From Bacillus cabrialesii (GTDB lineage Bacteria; Bacillota; Bacilli; Bacillales; Bacillaceae): 64,000 nt of DNA. The stretch covers positions 3,455,001-3,519,000 of the forward strand of contig NZ_CP096889.1 of the NCBI RefSeq assembly GCF_004124315.2, read 5' to 3'. Shown here piece by piece: positions 33,541 to 43,485 of the stretch. Position 1 is the first letter of the stretch; the number at the start of each line of letters is the position of its first letter. Both the position numbers and the translations under genes were made by a program. Under the pieces are notes generated by a model. That model was given only the letters and a program-made list of their open reading frames with translations, made no database searches and was not told where the DNA came from.

Positions 33541-34491
33541 TTATTTTAAAGTGACGGTTTGCCCTGTTCGCAGCTGTTCTGCGATTTCGTCAAGTTTTCT
33601 GAGCCTGTGATTGATCCCTGATTTGCTGATTTTCCCGCTTGCTACCATTTCCCCCAGCTCTTTCAGCGTCACTTCCTGATAATCAATTCGAAGCTGTGCG
33701 ATTTCCCGAAGTTTTTCAGGAAGCGCATCCAGGCCGATTCTTTCATCGATGTATTTAATATTCTCCACCTGTCTAAGCGAAGCGCCGATCGTTTTGTTTA
33801 AGTTGGCCGTTTCACAATTGACGAGGCGGTTGACCGAATTTCTCATATCCCTTACGATTCTGACATCCTCAAATCGCAAAAGCGAATTGTGGGCGCCGAT
33901 CACGTTCAGAAACTCAGTAATCTTTTCCGCCTCTTTTAAATAGGTAATATAGCCTTTTTTCCGTTCGAGCGTTTTGCTGTTTAGCTGAAACTCATTTAAC
34001 AGCTCGCATAATGAATCATTATGCTCCTTATAAAGAGAAAAAATTTCTAAATGGTACGAGGAGGTTTCCGGGTTATTGACCGAACCTCCCGCCAAAAATG
34101 CCCCTCTCATATAAGAACGCTTGCAGCATCTCTTTTTGACAAGCTCTTCTGAAATGCTTCGTTCAAACACAAAATTCTCCCCGAGTATTTTTAAATCCTC
34201 TAAGATCGCTTTTGCATTTTCTGAAAAACGCACAATATAGACGTTATTCTTTTTCAGCCGCATTTTCTTTCTGACCAGCAGCTCGACCGATACATCATAT
34301 TGTTTTTTCAGCAATGTATAAATGCGGCGGGCAATCGCCGCGTTTTCGGTTTGAACATCAAGTACGAGATGGCGGTTTGTAAATGATAAAGCTCCATTCA
34401 TCCGGATAAGCGCAGACAGCTCGGCTTTAATGCAGCAGTCTTTCACTTCCAGATTCGTTAATTCTTTTTTTGTTTCCGATGCAAATGACAT
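33541..34491 (-). CDS. whiA: Sporulation/division regulator WhiA
   Basis: 316 aa: N-terminal LAGLIDADG-like domain (about residues 10-210, with RGAFLAGGSVNNPETSYHLE-type motif) and C-terminal DNA-binding helix-turn-helix (QLRIDYQEVTLKELGEMV...GINHRLRKL). The homing-endonuclease active site is not retained in this family. In Bacillus WhiA affects cell division and chromosome segregation. It sits between glmR and crh in the conserved rapZ-glmR-whiA order found across Gram-positive bacteria. Confidence 0.96.
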   Translation of the reverse strand: MSFASETKKELTNLEVKDCCIKAELSALIRMNGALSFTNRHLVLDVQTENAAIARRIYTLLKKQYDVSVELLVRKKMRLKKNNVYIVRFSENAKAILEDLKILGENFVFERSISEELVKKRCCKRSYMRGAFLAGGSVNNPETSSYHLEIFSLYKEHNDSLCELLNEFQLNSKTLERKKGYITYLKEAEKITEFLNVIGAHNSLLRFEDVRIVRDMRNSVNRLVNCETANLNKTIGASLRQVENIKYIDERIGLDALPEKLREIAQLRIDYQEVTLKELGEMVASGKISKSGINHRLRKLDEIAEQLRTGQTVTLK

Positions 34492-34512
34492 ATAGCCACC
34501 TCATTTCTGGCT

Positions 34513-35466
34513 TCATTCTTTCAGTAAATCGACAAGAAGAGAGGCCACTTTATGTGTATCGTGACGAATTACGTCATTTTTATACGTTACGATTTGATCT
34601 CTGATGACTTCAAGCCCCATTGCTTTCAGCTCTTCGATATCAAAATCAACAGGGCGCGCCGATTCCATTTCGTACTTACGTTTTATTTCGTCAGGAATGT
34701 CTTCACTGTTCACTAATATCGTATCAATAAAACCGCAGCCCATATGCTGATTGAGCGCTTTCACATGATCGGCAGCGGTGTAATGAAGCGTTTCGCCGGG
34801 CTGAGTCATCACGTTGCAAATGTATACTTTTTTCGCCGGCGCCTTCACCACTTCTTCTCCGATTTTTGGGACGAGCAAATTGGGAAGAATGCTTGTATAG
34901 AGGCTTCCCGGACCGATAATAATCAAATCCGCTTCCCTGATCACGTCTATCGTTTCCGGCAGCGGATCAATTTGTTCAGGCGTGAGAAAAACACGCTTAA
35001 TGCGCTGTCCGTACGCCGGAATCGTGGACTCGCCTGAGACCACGCGGCCGTCTTCCATCTCAGCATGCAGAACGACACTGGCATTGGCAGCTGGCAAAAC
35101 CTTTCCTCTTACATTCAGCACCTTGCTCATTTCTGTGACAGCGTGAAAAAAATCACCGGTTATATTTGTCATCGCTGCCAAAATCAAATTCCCGAGAGAA
35201 TGCCCTGTTAAGTCATTTCCCTTATTGAAGCGGTGCTGAAAGAGATCTTCAACAAGCGGCTCCACATCTGATAAAGCGGCAAGCACATTTCTGATGTCTC
35301 CGGGAGGCGGAATTTTCAGTTCATTCCGCAGACGGCCAGAGCTTCCTCCATCATCGGCAACTGTTACAATGGCCGTAATGTCAACAGGTTTATGCTTTAA
35401 GCCCCGAAGCAATACAGAAAGTCCCGTACCGCCGCCAAAGATTGCGATTTTCGGCTTTTGTCCCAT
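34513..35466 (-). CDS. glmR: Gluconeogenesis/envelope regulator GlmR (YvcK)
   Basis: 317 aa, YvcK/CofD-like family. The nucleotide-sugar site is seen in FGGGTGLSVLLRGLK and DDGGSSGRLR; GDIRNVLAALSD and GPGSLYTSILPNLLVP follow. It binds UDP-GlcNAc and stimulates GlmS to feed wall precursor synthesis on gluconeogenic carbon. Start at 35466 (MGQKPKIAIF) overlaps the rapZ stop, which favours it over the ATG at 35508 inside rapZ. Confidence 0.95.
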   Translation of the reverse strand: MGQKPKIAIFGGGTGLSVLLRGLKHKPVDITAIVTVADDGGSSGRLRNELKIPPPGDIRNVLAALSDVEPLVEDLFQHRFNKGNDLTGHSLGNLILAAMTNITGDFFHAVTEMSKVLNVRGKVLPAANASVVLHAEMEDGRVVSGESTIPAYGQRIKRVFLTPEQIDPLPETIDVIREADLIIIGPGSLYTSILPNLLVPKIGEEVVKAPAKKVYICNVMTQPGETLHYTAADHVKALNQHMGCGFIDTILVNSEDIPDEIKRKYEMESARPVDFDIEELKAMGLEVIRDQIVTYKNDVIRHDTHKVASLLVDLLKE

Positions 35467-35467
35467 C

Positions 35468-36355
35468 TTATTTCCGGCTTCTCTTTTCAATGTCCCGGTG
35501 AGTAACATGAGTATAGTAATCCTTTTTGAAATAATCAGCTAAATTCTCGGCAAGTGTCACAGAGCGGTGCTGGCCCCCTGTACAGCCGATCGCAATGACG
35601 ACCTGGCTTTTTCCTTCTCTTTTATAAGATGGAAGCATAAAGCTCAGCAGATCGATTAATTTTTCATTGAACTTTTGCGTTTCATTCCACTTCATGACGT
35701 AAGAGGAAACCTCTTCATCCTTGCCAGTCAGCGGCCGCATGCTTTCGATATAGTAAGGATTCGGCAAAAATCTGACATCAAAGACGAGGTCTGCGTCAAT
35801 CGGGATACCGTATTTAAAACCAAATGACATCACATTTACGGTAAATGTCTCTCCTTGGTTTGAGGCAAAGTGCTTTACGATTTTTTCGCGTAAATCACGC
35901 GGCTTCATGTCTGACGTATCATAAATGATTTGAGAGCGGCCTTTTAGTTCCTCAAGCAGCTCACGTTCCAGCGCGATGCCTTCAAGCGGCAGGCCAGTCG
36001 CTGCCAGCGGATGCGAACGTCTCGTTTCTTTATATCTCGTGACGAGAATAGAATCCTTTGCGTCCAAGAATAAAATGCGCGGTGTAATCCAAGGATTTTC
36101 CGCCATTTCATCCAGCGCTTCAATCAGCCGGTCAAAAAATTCGCGGCCTCGCAAATCCATCACGAGCGCAACCTTGCTCATTTTCGAATTTGATTCCTTC
36201 ATCAGCTCTAAAAATTTCGGAAGCAATGAAGGCGGAAGATTATCAACGCAGAAATAGCCGAGATCTTCAAAGCTTTGAATGGCGACAGTTTTCCCCGCTC
36301 CCGACATTCCGGTTATAATGACAAGCTGAATATCATGTGATTCATTAACACTCAT
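35468..36355 (-). CDS. rapZ: RNase adapter-like nucleotide-binding protein RapZ (YvcJ)
   Basis: A 295-aa P-loop protein. Walker A is GMSGAGKTVA; the C-terminal half holds the conserved FGFKYGIPIDADLVFDVRFLPNPYY and GCTGGQHRSV motifs. In E. coli RapZ guides GlmZ decay; in B. subtilis YvcJ binds and hydrolyses nucleotides and affects competence. It lies 24 bp after yvcI and overlaps the glmR start. GGGGGAGAAAG precedes its ATG. Confidence 0.95.
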   Translation of the reverse strand: MSVNESHDIQLVIITGMSGAGKTVAIQSFEDLGYFCVDNLPPSLLPKFLELMKESNSKMSKVALVMDLRGREFFDRLIEALDEMAENPWITPRILFLDAKDSILVTRYKETRRSHPLAATGLPLEGIALERELLEELKGRSQIIYDTSDMKPRDLREKIVKHFASNQGETFTVNVMSFGFKYGIPIDADLVFDVRFLPNPYYIESMRPLTGKDEEVSSYVMKWNETQKFNEKLIDLLSFMLPSYKREGKSQVVIAIGCTGGQHRSVTLAENLADYFKKDYYTHVTHRDIEKRSRK

Positions 36356-36379
36356 CTTTCTCCCCCCTGACTTGTCTTT

Positions 36380-36856
36380 CTATTTGATATGCTGCGGGTC
36401 TAAACGATAACTGAGCAGCTCAAAGTCCGGTGTATACGTAAATGTGCCGTGCAGCAGCCCTTGTCCCTTCATCATAAAATCAAGGATATGGCCGTCTCCC
36501 GGGGCCATAGGCAGGTTTTGAATGTCATTGACATCGTGCCACTGCAGCTTGCCTTCCTCTGATTCAGACACATTTTGTCCTGTATAAGAATCAGCGACAA
36601 ACGTAAACATCATCCACTCAGAGACAATGTGGTCACCGTCTTTAATAATAAAGGTAAAAACGCCTTTTAACTGAGGATTTATGATATAGATACCAGTCTC
36701 TTCTCTGTACTCTCTGATGACGGAGTCTCTGACTGATTCTCCGCTCTCCATCTTGCCTCCCGGCGCGACCCACCAGCCGCGTCTCGGTTTTTGAAGCAGA
36801 AGAACTTTGTCATCCGTCTGAAGCACACAATTTGTCACTCTTTGCAAGTACGTCAC
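36380..36856 (-). CDS. yvcI: Nudix hydrolase YvcI
   Basis: A 158-aa Nudix protein with the full box GGKMESGESVRDSVIREYREETGI (G-x5-E-x7-REUxEE-x-G), which binds metal for nucleoside-diphosphate-X hydrolysis. It begins with GTG (GTG ACG TAC TTG) after a weak AAGG site; a TTG three codons later is possible. It heads the yvcI-rapZ-glmR-whiA-crh-yvcN operon. The substrate is unknown. Confidence 0.9.
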   Translation of the reverse strand: MTYLQRVTNCVLQTDDKVLLLQKPRRGWWVAPGGKMESGESVRDSVIREYREETGIYIINPQLKGVFTFIIKDGDHIVSEWMMFTFVADSYTGQNVSESEEGKLQWHDVNDIQNLPMAPGDGHILDFMMKGQGLLHGTFTYTPDFELLSYRLDPQHIK

Positions 36857-37013
36857 CTAACCTTCTCGTCCTGTCATCGTCTCTTTATTATACCGTTTCA
36901 AGATGCCTCCCACAATGAAGAGACATTGACAATCTTTTCTTCTATTTTACAGCATATTCATCCCTGAGTTCAGGTGATTTTGCTGTAACAGGCATCCGTC
37001 TTTTATTTTTGGA
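36857..37013. other. Upstream region of the yvcI operon
   Basis: No gene seen in the roughly 320-bp gap up to trxB. It should hold the yvcI promoter; none could be called with confidence. Confidence 0.35.
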
Positions 37014-37050
37014 CAAAAAAAGGACACGGATAACTGGAGAATCCGTGCCA
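37014..37050 (-). terminator. trxB terminator
   Basis: Minus-strand stem GGCACGGAT/ATCCGTGTCC with a 9-nt loop and seven or more T. It lies about 130 bp after the trxB stop. Confidence 0.85.
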
Positions 37051-37176
37051 AAAAAGTGTATTCATTATAAAAAGGGGGTCAATTACTTTATTAATCATAC
37101 CCGATAAGCATTACACAACTGTTACAGCGGAATTAAAACCCAGTAACGTAATGTGAAACTCGTATGACAGTCCTTT

Positions 37177-38127
37177 TTATTTTAAAGTTTTCAGCGTTTC
37201 TTGGAGCTCTTCGACATAATGCTGTACGCTTTGTGCCGCAATACTTCCGTCCCCTGTAGCCGTTACGATTTGGCGCAGTGATTTTTCACGAATGTCTCCG
37301 GCCGCGAAAATACCTTCAACCTTAGTTTCCATACGGTCGTTTGTTTCGATATAGCCTTCTTCATTCGTAATGCCCAGATTTTCAAACGGTTTGGACAGAG
37401 GAAGCATGCCGATGTAAATGAATACGCCGTCTGTTTTGAATTCACTTTCTTCACCGGTTACCGTATCGACAAGCGTTACGTTACCGACTTTGCCGTTTTC
37501 CTCATGAATTTCCTTCACGGTTTTGTTCCATAGGAAGTCAACTTTTTCGTTATCAAATGCTCTCGCTTGAAGAATGCTTTGCGCACGGAGTTTATCACGT
37601 CTGTGAACGATCGTTACTTTGGAAGCGAAGCGTGTCAGGTATACACCTTCTTCAACAGCGGAATCTCCGCCGCCGACAACGACAAGCTCTTTGCCTTTAA
37701 AGAAAGCGCCATCACATACCGCACAATATGATACACCGCGTCCGCCCAATTCTTTTTCGCCAGGCACGCCGATTTTTTTATACTCCGCACCTGCGGCAAT
37801 GATCACAGCGCGTGCTTTATATTCTTTTGAACCGGCTTTGACCACTTTGTACTCTTTGCCGTCAACGACTTCTTTGATATCGCCATAAGCGTATTCAGCG
37901 CCGAATTTTTTCGCGTGTTCGAACATTTTGTTTGACAGCTCAGGCCCCAGAATGCTTTCGAATCCAGGATAGTTTTCTACATCTTCCGTATTGGCCATTT
38001 GCCCGCCGGGAATTCCTCTTTCAATCATTAGTGTTGATAAATTTGCTCTTGATGTGTATACAGCGGCCGTCATCCCAGCAGGGCCCGCGCCGATAATAAT
38101 CACGTCATAAATTTTCTCTTCTGACAC
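37177..38127 (-). CDS. trxB: Thioredoxin reductase
   Basis: A 316-aa FAD/NADPH enzyme that keeps thioredoxin reduced. FAD site GAGPAGMTAA, redox-active CAVC in YCAVCDGAFF, NADPH site GGGDSAVEEG and the C-terminal FAD motif FAAGDIREKSLRQ are all present. The GTG at 38127 is chosen: AAGGAG lies 8 nt upstream, while the GTG at 38136 is inside that site. In B. subtilis transcription is raised by Spx under disulfide stress; I could not fix the promoter. Confidence 0.97.
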   Translation of the reverse strand: MSEEKIYDVIIIGAGPAGMTAAVYTSRANLSTLMIERGIPGGQMANTEDVENYPGFESILGPELSNKMFEHAKKFGAEYAYGDIKEVVDGKEYKVVKAGSKEYKARAVIIAAGAEYKKIGVPGEKELGGRGVSYCAVCDGAFFKGKELVVVGGGDSAVEEGVYLTRFASKVTIVHRRDKLRAQSILQARAFDNEKVDFLWNKTVKEIHEENGKVGNVTLVDTVTGEESEFKTDGVFIYIGMLPLSKPFENLGITNEEGYIETNDRMETKVEGIFAAGDIREKSLRQIVTATGDGSIAAQSVQHYVEELQETLKTLK

Positions 38128-38303
38128 ACTATTCACTCCTTAAACCGTCTTTTCAAGCTGGGGGCTTTTTCTAATAAGATTAGAATCCCCATCAAACGTA
38201 TTCCTTACCCATATCCTATAAAATCTCAAGGTGATACGCTAATTTTTTGCTCATATTTTTCTAATCACGATTAAATGTATTTTAAAAGGGTATATATGTT
38301 AAT

Positions 38304-38334
38304 AAAGAAAGAGCCTTCTGTTTATAGAAGGCCC
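38304..38334 (-). terminator. cwlO terminator
   Basis: Minus-strand GGGCCTTCT-ataaac-AGAAGGCTC stem followed by TTTCTTTATT, 13 bp after the cwlO stop. Confidence 0.85.
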
Positions 38335-38346
38335 TTGTCTTATTTA

Positions 38347-39756
38347 TTATTGAACAACACGTCTTACAACGCCTTTAAATGCTTTTTTCCAGTAAACGTT
38401 GCTCATTGAGTCAACAGATACACCGTGAGAAGTATTGTCGTTTAGGAATGTACCGTTACCTAAGTAGATTCCTACGTGTCCATTCGTTTTGTAAGTGTCA
38501 AAGAACACAAGGTCTCCGCGTTTCATATCTGATGCGCTGACAGCTTGTCCTCTGCCAACTAACGTATCAGTTGTTGTTCCGCTAACAGGTCCAAGGTTCA
38601 CACCAGCAGAAGCGTATGCCCAGCGTACGAATGATGAGCAGTCAAAAATGCGGTTGTTGATATCAGACTGAGTGCGTCCGCCGCCAAATTTGTACGGAGA
38701 TTGTCCTACAATGCTTGAGCCAACGCTGATCGCACCTTCAATTCCGCCTGAGTTGCTGATGACAGTGCCGCCTGAATTGCTGTTTGAGCTGCTGCTCTTC
38801 TTAGAAGATGAGCCGTTAGACGAACTATTAGAACCGCTAGAACCGTTGTCTGAAGAATCATCATCAGATGAGCTAGCTTTTGCTGTTTCAGTTGTAGCCG
38901 TTTGGCTGTCATCTGTTTGTGTTTCATCAGAAGCTTTTTGAGCTTCTTCCTGCTTTTTGATTAAAGCAGCCGCAGCTTCTTGTTCTTTTTTGATACGTGC
39001 TTGTTCAGCTTCAGTATCTGCTTTTTGATTTGCAAGTTCAGACGCTTCTGATTTTAATGCAGAAATCGCATCAGCCGTTTTCTTCTGGCTGTCTTTTGCT
39101 TCGTCGAAAAGCTTGTCTTTTTCATCAAGCTGTTTATCAAGGTCTTTTTGCATTGTTTCTAATTTAGCCAATGCAGCTTGAACTTCTTTCAGCTTGTCAT
39201 TCAAATCCGCTTCAGAATCTTCCAGCTTTGCTTTGTCCTGCTCTTGCTGTTTGATTAAATCTTTGTCTGCATCCACAATAGATGAAACCGCAGTCGCGCG
39301 AGAGATAAAGTCACCAAAGCTTGTTGATCCTAAAAGAACATCTATGTATCCTTGAGATCCGCCGCTTTCCTGTAAAGAACGAACGCGTTTTTTCAGGATT
39401 TCGTTGCGCTTTTCAATGCGGGCTTCTGTCTCTTTAATCTCTTTTTTCAGTTTTTTGATTTCTTCTTTTGTTTTATCGTTTTCTTCTTTTTTATCTTCGA
39501 TTTTGTTGCTTGTATCAAGCGCCTTAGCGTTAATGTCTTTCAGTTCTTTTTCAATCTTTGATTGATTTTCCTGGAGCTCAGTTAATTCTTTTTCCTTCGC
39601 TTCAATGCTGGAAGCAACCTCAGATTGCTTGCTTTCGATTTTGTGTTTCTTTTCATCTAATGTTTCCGCCGATGCAGTTTTACTTGTAAATGGGATCAAA
39701 AAACTGCTTGTCCCGATGACGGAAGCCAAACCAAGTGTAATTAAACTCTTTCTCAC
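38347..39756 (-). CDS. cwlO: Peptidoglycan DL-endopeptidase CwlO
   Basis: A 469-aa secreted autolysin cutting the D-Glu to meso-DAP bond in wall peptides during elongation. Signal peptide (about 30 aa, ending TASA) is followed by two long coiled coils (residues 33-115 and 160-275), a Ser/Asn/Gly-rich linker (about 290-330) and a C-terminal NlpC/P60 domain with Cys in FDCSSFVRWAY and His in NGHVGIYLG. In B. subtilis it needs FtsEX and is controlled by WalRK. It has its own promoter and terminator. Confidence 0.96.
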   Translation of the reverse strand: MRKSLITLGLASVIGTSSFLIPFTSKTASAETLDEKKHKIESKQSEVASSIEAKEKELTELQENQSKIEKELKDINAKALDTSNKIEDKKEENDKTKEEIKKLKKEIKETEARIEKRNEILKKRVRSLQESGGSQGYIDVLLGSTSFGDFISRATAVSSIVDADKDLIKQQEQDKAKLEDSEADLNDKLKEVQAALAKLETMQKDLDKQLDEKDKLFDEAKDSQKKTADAISALKSEASELANQKADTEAEQARIKKEQEAAAALIKKQEEAQKASDETQTDDSQTATTETAKASSSDDDSSDNGSSGSNSSSNGSSSKKSSSSNSNSGGTVISNSGGIEGAISVGSSIVGQSPYKFGGGRTQSDINNRIFDCSSFVRWAYASAGVNLGPVSGTTTDTLVGRGQAVSASDMKRGDLVFFDTYKTNGHVGIYLGNGTFLNDNTSHGVSVDSMSNVYWKKAFKGVVRRVVQ

Positions 39757-40095
39757 TTTTTATATCCTCCCTTTTACTGTGAACCTGTCCTCATTTGGAA
39801 TCGTATTTTAAACATCAAGTTTCGTTCCTCATACTCTACGAGGAATGATGGTTGTTTATGGTTAATTATTCTGTGCATCTCTTATTCTGGTTGTATAGCG
39901 TTTATTTCACATCATATGTAAAAAACACTAATTCCTTATGTACGAGAATCATTATACCATCAAGTTTCGACAAATTAGCGATAAATTTTATTACATTTGT
40001 GTTTCAAACAGATGTCAAGCCGTTCATCATTTGTCATTTTTCTTAAACGAGTAAAAAAACTGTCGACATTATTTTATTAGTATAATCTACTAAAC
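39757..40095 (-). promoter_or_regulatory. cwlO leader and promoter region
   Basis: The only convincing element is TATAAT (39951-39956 on the minus strand), leaving a leader of about 190 nt. The -35 position is poor, and TGTAAT (39990-39995), half of a WalR box, lies just upstream; the second half is not recognisable. The long leader fits reports of an unusual cwlO 5' region in B. subtilis. Confidence 0.45.
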
Positions 40096-40127
40096 AAAAA
40101 AAGAGTCGATTCTACAAATCGACTCTT
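40096..40127 (-). terminator. yvcD terminator
   Basis: Minus-strand GAGTCGATT/AATCGACTC stem followed by TTTTTTT, directly after the yvcD stop. Confidence 0.9.
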
Positions 40128-40136
40128 CAAAATATT

Positions 40137-41591
40137 CTATTCTAGAATATCATCAATATATTTCATATATTTCGTCAAAGTGGCCGGAGAGATGCCGAAT
40201 CGGGCCGCTGTGTCTTTTTTCGTGTCATGTTTGCCGTGAGCTTCTTTCCAAATATAGCAAATTGCCGCTGCCCAGCCCTTCTCATTTTTCAATGGAGCGG
40301 CTGCGCGGATTTGCTGGATGACATGGAACACCCAGCAGCTCATGACTTCTGTTTTCATCTCTTCTTTTTCAGCTTGCTCTAATAATTTGACGGTTTGATA
40401 GGCGAAAAGGGCATCCTCTGATACGTCAGGAGCCGCGGAATCTCCATTCAACAGCAGCTTCACAAAATGATTTTCGAAAGGAGCGGTAATTCTCTTCGAG
40501 CGTATCACCGCTTCAAGATGCTCCGTTTCTCCCTTTGTGCTGCTGATATAATAAGCTGCGAGACGCTGTTCCACAGATGAGGGAAGTGCTTCCCTCCGCT
40601 CAATCCAGGGGGCCGGGCGGTCTTCTCCGGGATATTGCGACTCGACTTTTCTCCAGATCGTCTCGGCAAATTCTGTATGCCCCGTAAAATAAGCTGAGCA
40701 CGAGAGCCAGTAAAAGAATGTGTCGTCACCTTCAAAGCCGGTTTTATATAATGATTTGAGCCATTTATATCCGATCTCATAACGGCCGACAAGCGCCAAC
40801 GTGGCACCCAGTTTATAGCGCTGTTCCAATAGCATCGGATAGACATTAGAAAGCTGATCGCTCAATTCCGCCACTTTTTCATCTTCTCTTTCATAATAGT
40901 AGAAAACGAGAAGATTACATAAGGCGTGAAGATTTCCTTCATTATGACTGAGCACTTGATAAGCGGTTTGCTTCGCTTTTACGATGTTGCCCGAATAGAA
41001 ATAGGCAAGCGCCAGATTATTGTATGCTGACCAAAGCTCCGGATAATCGGCTGTGATTTCCTCAAGCGCCGCAACCGCTTCAGCAAGCTGGCCGCTTTCC
41101 AGCAGTGACTTTGCCCGATCCTGTTTCATCAGCAATTCATCCTGATCATATAAAGAATCTTCAGTCCCGCCGTCTCCTAAATCGAGCAATTCAAGCAGAC
41201 TGTCGTTTTCATCAGCGAATTCCCCGTCCGGATCCGCATCTGAATAAGCGGCCGCTTCTTTATACGCTTCTTGAAAGAGTCCCAGATGCGCAAAGTTATT
41301 CGCTTTAAAGTAATGGCACTCCGGCATTTCGGCCTCCAGATTCGCCATGATATAGTCAAGAAGATCGTTCGACTCTTGATATTGGCCCATTTCTGAATAA
41401 ATGACCGCAAGCTGCGAAAGCATCTCTGAATCCTCCGGCTCCAAATGAACCGCGCGCTGAATCAGTTTGCTTGCCCGTTTCAGATTGCGCTCTTTATACG
41501 CTTTCAAGCCTTTATGAAAAAAATATTGTCCATCTTGAAGCAGCTGGACAATTTGTGCGTGATTTTTATGTTCAGAAGTGTGTTTTCCCAC
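40137..41591 (-). CDS. yvcD: TPR-repeat protein YvcD
   Basis: 484 aa with tetratricopeptide repeats: clear units near residues 20-90 (AYKERNLKRASKLIQRAVHLEPED and QLAVIYSEMGQYQESNDLLDYIM) and 155-245. The C-terminal 40 residues (KKDTAARFGISPATLTKYMKYID) look like a helix-turn-helix, so a DNA-binding role is possible. It stands as a single gene between cwlO and bmrA. The function is unknown. Confidence 0.88.
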   Translation of the reverse strand: MGKHTSEHKNHAQIVQLLQDGQYFFHKGLKAYKERNLKRASKLIQRAVHLEPEDSEMLSQLAVIYSEMGQYQESNDLLDYIMANLEAEMPECHYFKANNFAHLGLFQEAYKEAAAYSDADPDGEFADENDSLLELLDLGDGGTEDSLYDQDELLMKQDRAKSLLESGQLAEAVAALEEITADYPELWSAYNNLALAYFYSGNIVKAKQTAYQVLSHNEGNLHALCNLLVFYYYEREDEKVAELSDQLSNVYPMLLEQRYKLGATLALVGRYEIGYKWLKSLYKTGFEGDDTFFYWLSCSAYFTGHTEFAETIWRKVESQYPGEDRPAPWIERREALPSSVEQRLAAYYISSTKGETEHLEAVIRSKRITAPFENHFVKLLLNGDSAAPDVSEDALFAYQTVKLLEQAEKEEMKTEVMSCWVFHVIQQIRAAAPLKNEKGWAAAICYIWKEAHGKHDTKKDTAARFGISPATLTKYMKYIDDILE

Positions 41592-41715
41592 AACTACCCT
41601 CCGTTTTATACAATGTTACCGTCAGTAGTATACCATAAATCGTCAGCCCCTCAATAGTTCAAAAGGAAGGATTGGGAAAATCCCTCCGCTTTTTACTGGC
41701 TGATTCGACCAAAAT

Positions 41716-43485
41716 TTACCCGGCTTTGTTTTCTAAATCTGCGTTCATTTTTAGCTGTTGTTCAGCAAAATCTCTATATAGATCATGGGAAGCCATTAAT
41801 TCATGATGTGTTCCCCGTCCGGTAATTTCTCCTTTTTCAACAAACAAAAGCTGGTCCGCGTCTACAACAGTAGATAAGCGGTGAGCGATGACGATCGTTG
41901 TACGGCCCTCCATCAGCACGTCAAGCGCCTGCTGGACTGATTTTTCAGATTGGCTGTCGAGGCTTGAAGTGGCTTCATCCAGCATAAGAATGCTCGGATC
42001 TCGGAGAAGCGCTCTCGCAATCGCGATTCTTTGCCTCTGTCCGCCTGACAGCATAATACCGCGTTCTCCCACCTCTGTATCAAGCTGATTCGGCAGTTCC
42101 TTAATAAAATTGAGCGCGTATGCCATCTCTGCGGCTTTTTCGACTTCGGCATCCGTTACATCACGTTCTAACCCGTAGCAAATATTTTCTCTGATTGTCC
42201 CCGACATTAACGGACTTTCCTGTGACACATACCCGATGTGCTCCCGCCACGATTCAAGCGAGTAAGTGTCAATCGGCTCGTCCCCCAGCCGAATGATCCC
42301 TGCAGTTGGAGAATAAAAACGTTCAAGCAGTTTAAACAGCGTCGTTTTCCCGCCGCCGCTCGGACCGACAATCGCTGTTACTTTCCCAGCTTCAATGACA
42401 GCGCTGATCTCTTTCAAGATCAACTGATCAGGCTTATATCCAAAAGACACACGATCAAGCTGAATAGGCAGATGTGCGTTTTCGATTTGTTTTCCTGTGA
42501 CCGTATCTTCCTCTTCCTCTGCTAAAATCTCAATCATCCGTTCTGTTGCGCCGATTGATTTTTGCAGCTGTGTGAAGAACGTTGTAATTTGGCCCATCGG
42601 CATAATAATTTGGAACAAATATAAAATAAAAGCCACGAGCGCCCCTGCGGTCAGCTCGCCGGATGATACCTGCATGCCGCCGTATCCGATAACCGCCACA
42701 AGCGCTGCCATTAACACGAGTGAAATAAGCGGGCCGACAAAAGACTGAACCTTGGCTTCGCGAACTCCTAGTTTAAATAATGAAGAAATCCCCGTCTTCC
42801 CGCGCCCATATTCGACATCCTCCGCATTTGAAGCCTTAACGAGTCTGATTTCCGGGAGAATTTGATTCAGCAGGCCTGTAAAACGGGCTGTTTCATCTTG
42901 GGTTTCCCGGGAAATGGAGAACATTTTCCGACCAATCGGCATTAAGATAAGAGCGGCCAGCGGAACGACCACTAACACAAGTAGCGTCAGCTTCCAGTTC
43001 ATAATAAATAAGATGGTCAGTGATCCAATGACAGAAATGATGCCTGTAATAAATCCGCTGATATGGGTCGTGATCAGTTCTTTGACCACCATCGTATCAT
43101 TCGTTACCCGGCTGATCGTTTCTCCGGAAGCGTTGGTATCAAAATAAGAGACAGGAAGTTTAATTAATTTCTTCCATAATAAATCCCTCAACCCGGAGAT
43201 GATTTTTTGTCCGTTATAGTTAAGCGCATATGTGGCATAAGCGCTTAAACCAGCTTGAACGAAAAAAACTAGCGCGATGAGTCCGATTTGCATGCTTGAC
43301 AGATTTGACATAGAAAATCCATCGACAAGCTGCTTTGTCAATAATGGAATCAGCAGGCTGACCAGTGTGGTCACAATACTGAGAACCAGCGCAAAGGCAA
43401 GCTTTCCATAAGAAGGATTAGTCCGCTTTACTAATGCAAAAAAGGGTTTCAATTTACTCTTAGATTTTTGTTGCTGGGTTGGCAT
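41716..43485 (-). CDS. bmrA: Multidrug ABC half-transporter BmrA (YvcC)
   Basis: A 589-aa homodimeric exporter: six membrane helices (to about residue 320) fused to an ATPase with Walker A GPSGGGKTT, Q-loop YVSQESPL, signature LSGGQRQR, Walker B SILMLDEAT and H-loop IAHRLSTV. It expels many amphiphilic drugs; in B. subtilis BmrA gives resistance to cervimycin C. It starts after AGGAGG. A weak hairpin at about 41662-41690 may terminate it. Confidence 0.95.
   Translation of the reverse strand: MPTQQQKSKSKLKPFFALVKRTNPSYGKLAFALVLSIVTTLVSLLIPLLTKQLVDGFSMSNLSSMQIGLIALVFFVQAGLSAYATYALNYNGQKIISGLRDLLWKKLIKLPVSYFDTNASGETISRVTNDTMVVKELITTHISGFITGIISVIGSLTILFIMNWKLTLLVLVVVPLAALILMPIGRKMFSISRETQDETARFTGLLNQILPEIRLVKASNAEDVEYGRGKTGISSLFKLGVREAKVQSFVGPLISLVLMAALVAVIGYGGMQVSSGELTAGALVAFILYLFQIIMPMGQITTFFTQLQKSIGATERMIEILAEEEEDTVTGKQIENAHLPIQLDRVSFGYKPDQLILKEISAVIEAGKVTAIVGPSGGGKTTLFKLLERFYSPTAGIIRLGDEPIDTYSLESWREHIGYVSQESPLMSGTIRENICYGLERDVTDAEVEKAAEMAYALNFIKELPNQLDTEVGERGIMLSGGQRQRIAIARALLRDPSILMLDEATSSLDSQSEKSVQQALDVLMEGRTTIVIAHRLSTVVDADQLLFVEKGEITGRGTHHELMASHDLYRDFAEQQLKMNADLENKAG

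Noticed and set aside
38128..38303. Spx-type promoter of trxB
   Set aside because: AGCG and TTGAGA can be found on the minus strand, but no acceptable -10 box lies at the right distance, so no site is called.
38756..38880. Ser-rich repeats in cwlO as a possible CRISPR or tandem-repeat locus
   Set aside because: They are low-complexity codons for the linker of CwlO, without spaced identical repeats. No CRISPR array is seen anywhere in the window.
41662..41690. Hairpin after bmrA
   Set aside because: GGAGGGATT/AATCCTTCC is imperfect and followed by only four T; too weak for a terminator call of its own.
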